Assembly (NCBI GenBank): GCA_015183035.1
Contig: JACZZP010000004.1
Span: 1-64,000, forward strand
Reading direction: 5' to 3'
Source: Meloidogyne chitwoodi
Taxonomy: Eukaryota > Nematoda > Chromadorea > Rhabditida > Meloidogynidae
DNA: 64,000 nucleotides
The translations under genes and the position numbers were made by a program. Shown here piece after piece: positions 62,682 to 64,000 of this stretch (position 1 is the stretch's first letter; each line of letters begins with the position of its first letter). Below the pieces are notes generated by a model. It had not been told where the DNA came from, made no database searches, and saw only the letters and a program-made list of their open reading frames with translations.

Positions 62682-63352
62682 CGACTAGAACTTTCAAGAA
62701 GGCGTAGGACTAATGCCCCCATTCGGAGAAATACTTTTTTGCTAAAATAAATGTCAAAATTAAGCAATAAAACTAAAATTTCCGATCATTCTTGAACTAT
62801 GTTTAAAAAACAATTTTGCAATTAAAAAATTTTTATTTTTAATTAATATGTAGAATAAAGTATTAAAATCTGATCTTTCGTCAATTAAGCTATATGAAAT
62901 TGCTTTAATGTAAATTTTAGTTTATAGTTAAGACATCTGTTTAAATAATTTTTTCGGATTTTTATTTAAATCTTTTTTATTTTTTTTATATTTAATTGAC
63001 GTTAATGAAGAAAAAATTGATAAATAAAATCTAAATTTAGAAAATATTTTAAATTTTTATTATAAAAAAGTATTAAAATTATCTTACTAGATTATATAGC
63101 TGTAAAAATAATTCAGAAAGAAGCTTTAAAAAATTAAATAAATTTGCAATTAATCCACGTGTGACATAGCTGATCATACAAATTTTTTATTGGCGAAAAA
63201 TGTAAAAGAAGATAAATATAAACAAAGCTAAAATTTAGTTTTCAAATTCAAATTCAATAAAAAATTTTTTTATTTATATTAATTAATCTTTTTAAAATGA
63301 AATTATACAAAAATAATTTAATATTTACAATAATATTATTCGTAGTGCGCAA
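62682..63352. other. AT-rich intergenic DNA
   Basis: About 670 bases without a supported gene or clear repeat. Confidence 0.4.
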
Positions 63353-63499
63353 CTTGAGGACGAACTTTTGAGGATAGACATTTGAGGACGACATTTGAGG
63401 ATCGACATTTGCGGACGACATTTGAGGACGAGAATTTTGAGGAACGACATTTGAGGACGACAAATGAGGACGACTTTTGAGTACGACATATAAGGACTG
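63353..63499. repeat. Imperfect minisatellite, GAGGACGACATTT-type units
   Basis: About nine imperfect copies of a 13-18-base unit around TTTGAGGACGACA, richer in G than the surroundings. Copies differ by small insertions. Reverse-strand frames over this stretch are repeat artefacts, not genes. Confidence 0.85.
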
Positions 63500-63559
63500 T
63501 ATTCGATAAAAATATAAAAACGAGGCTGCTCAAAAAGTTTTATTAACTAAGTTTCAATT

Positions 63560-63660
63560 AGTATAACTTTGTTTAAATTTGTTCAACTTAGACTATTTTG
63601 GTCTCATTCTACTAAGCCCGAGGAGCTCTTTCGAATGGCATATAAGTTGTTAATATATAA
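63560..63660. repeat. Fragment related to the Merlin-type element at 17.1 kb
   Basis: ATAACTTTGTT, then ATTTTGGTCTCATTC and GAGCTCTTTCGAATGGC occur in the same order as in the interior and right arm of the element at 17100-17749. Diverged copy with no visible ends. Confidence 0.6.
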
Positions 63661-64000
63661 AAGTGTTGGATATAAAATAGGTCATCCGCACTTCTCCCTT
63701 ATTGACGAAAAATCATATATTTTCATTGGACTCATATATTATGATTGGACTCATAAAAGTTCATTGGACTCATAAACTGGACTAGCACCAAAAGATTATT
63801 AATAAATAAAATATGTATTTTTTATTATTTAATTATTTTGGTAAAAGGGGATAGTCAAAAATTGAATTAGTTTCCAATGTACTATTATTTCCATTTGTTT
63901 TGTTTTTTAAATATTTTTATTATGTTATTTATTTTACTTTATTTATTTTTTTGTGATGTTGTTTGTTGGTGCTGTCTACGGTTACGGGCCGAAACAGGCG
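63661..64000. other. Right edge, no supported gene
   Basis: AT-rich. A repeated TCATTGGACTCATA-type phrase near 63722-63775 is a short local duplication. The window ends in slightly GC-richer text (GTTACGGGCCGAAAC) that may begin another feature. Confidence 0.35.

Noticed and set aside
63254..63533. Two Ser/Val-rich minus-strand frames
   Set aside because: Produced by translating the imperfect minisatellite; no start context or other exons.

Overview
The window looks like a piece of a root-knot nematode genome (Meloidogyne or a close Tylenchina relative). It is strongly AT-rich. Its genes are cut into many short exons by GT-AG introns of mostly 35-60 bases. Several products match standard nematode proteins: paramyosin, IFT52/OSM-6 and TPPP. 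Others point to a plant parasite: a bacterial-type glutamine synthetase of a kind reported as horizontally acquired in Meloidogyne, a divergent glutathione synthetase, and many secreted pioneer proteins, some with the TGCACTT promoter word linked to Meloidogyne gland effectors. The genus is an inference; no marker gene in the window settles it.

Layout. Bases 1-14290 are a gene-free array of roughly 85-90 monomers (150-169 bases), each with up to three inverted repeats joined by long A and T runs. Bases 14303-15608 hold a second satellite of eight 165-167-base monomers, then three 31-base repeats and a perfect 30-base palindrome. Genes follow from 16.2 kb: TPPP (-), a secreted protein (-), a SANT/zeste-like regulator (+), IFT52 (+), a secreted protein with a Pro/Tyr-rich tail (-), a glutathione-synthetase-like enzyme (-), GS-I (-), a CRAL-TRIO/GOLD protein (+), a secreted helical protein (+), a cytochrome P450 (-), an allatostatin-C-like prepropeptide (+), a kinase with a signal peptide (-), a tiny secreted peptide (-), a large secreted helical protein (+), a Ly6-like secreted protein (+), paramyosin (+) and a Thr-rich secreted protein (+).

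Mobile DNA is prominent. I find two Merlin-type elements with perfect 8-base target duplications, one retaining the two ends of a transposase with its core deleted. Three hAT-type non-autonomous elements begin with CAG and have 8-base duplications, one of them with a single mismatch. A sixth element is less certain. Four of the six sit in introns of intact-looking genes. The second satellite shares a stretch with the interior of one Merlin-type element and with fragments near 62.4 and 63.6 kb, which suggests that the satellite grew from transposon sequence.

The 37.9-53.6 kb block is unusually rich in secreted products. Together with TGCACTT words upstream of at least two of them it reads as an effector-candidate neighbourhood. 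Exon joins were inferred by eye from splice sites and family resemblance; no searches were run.
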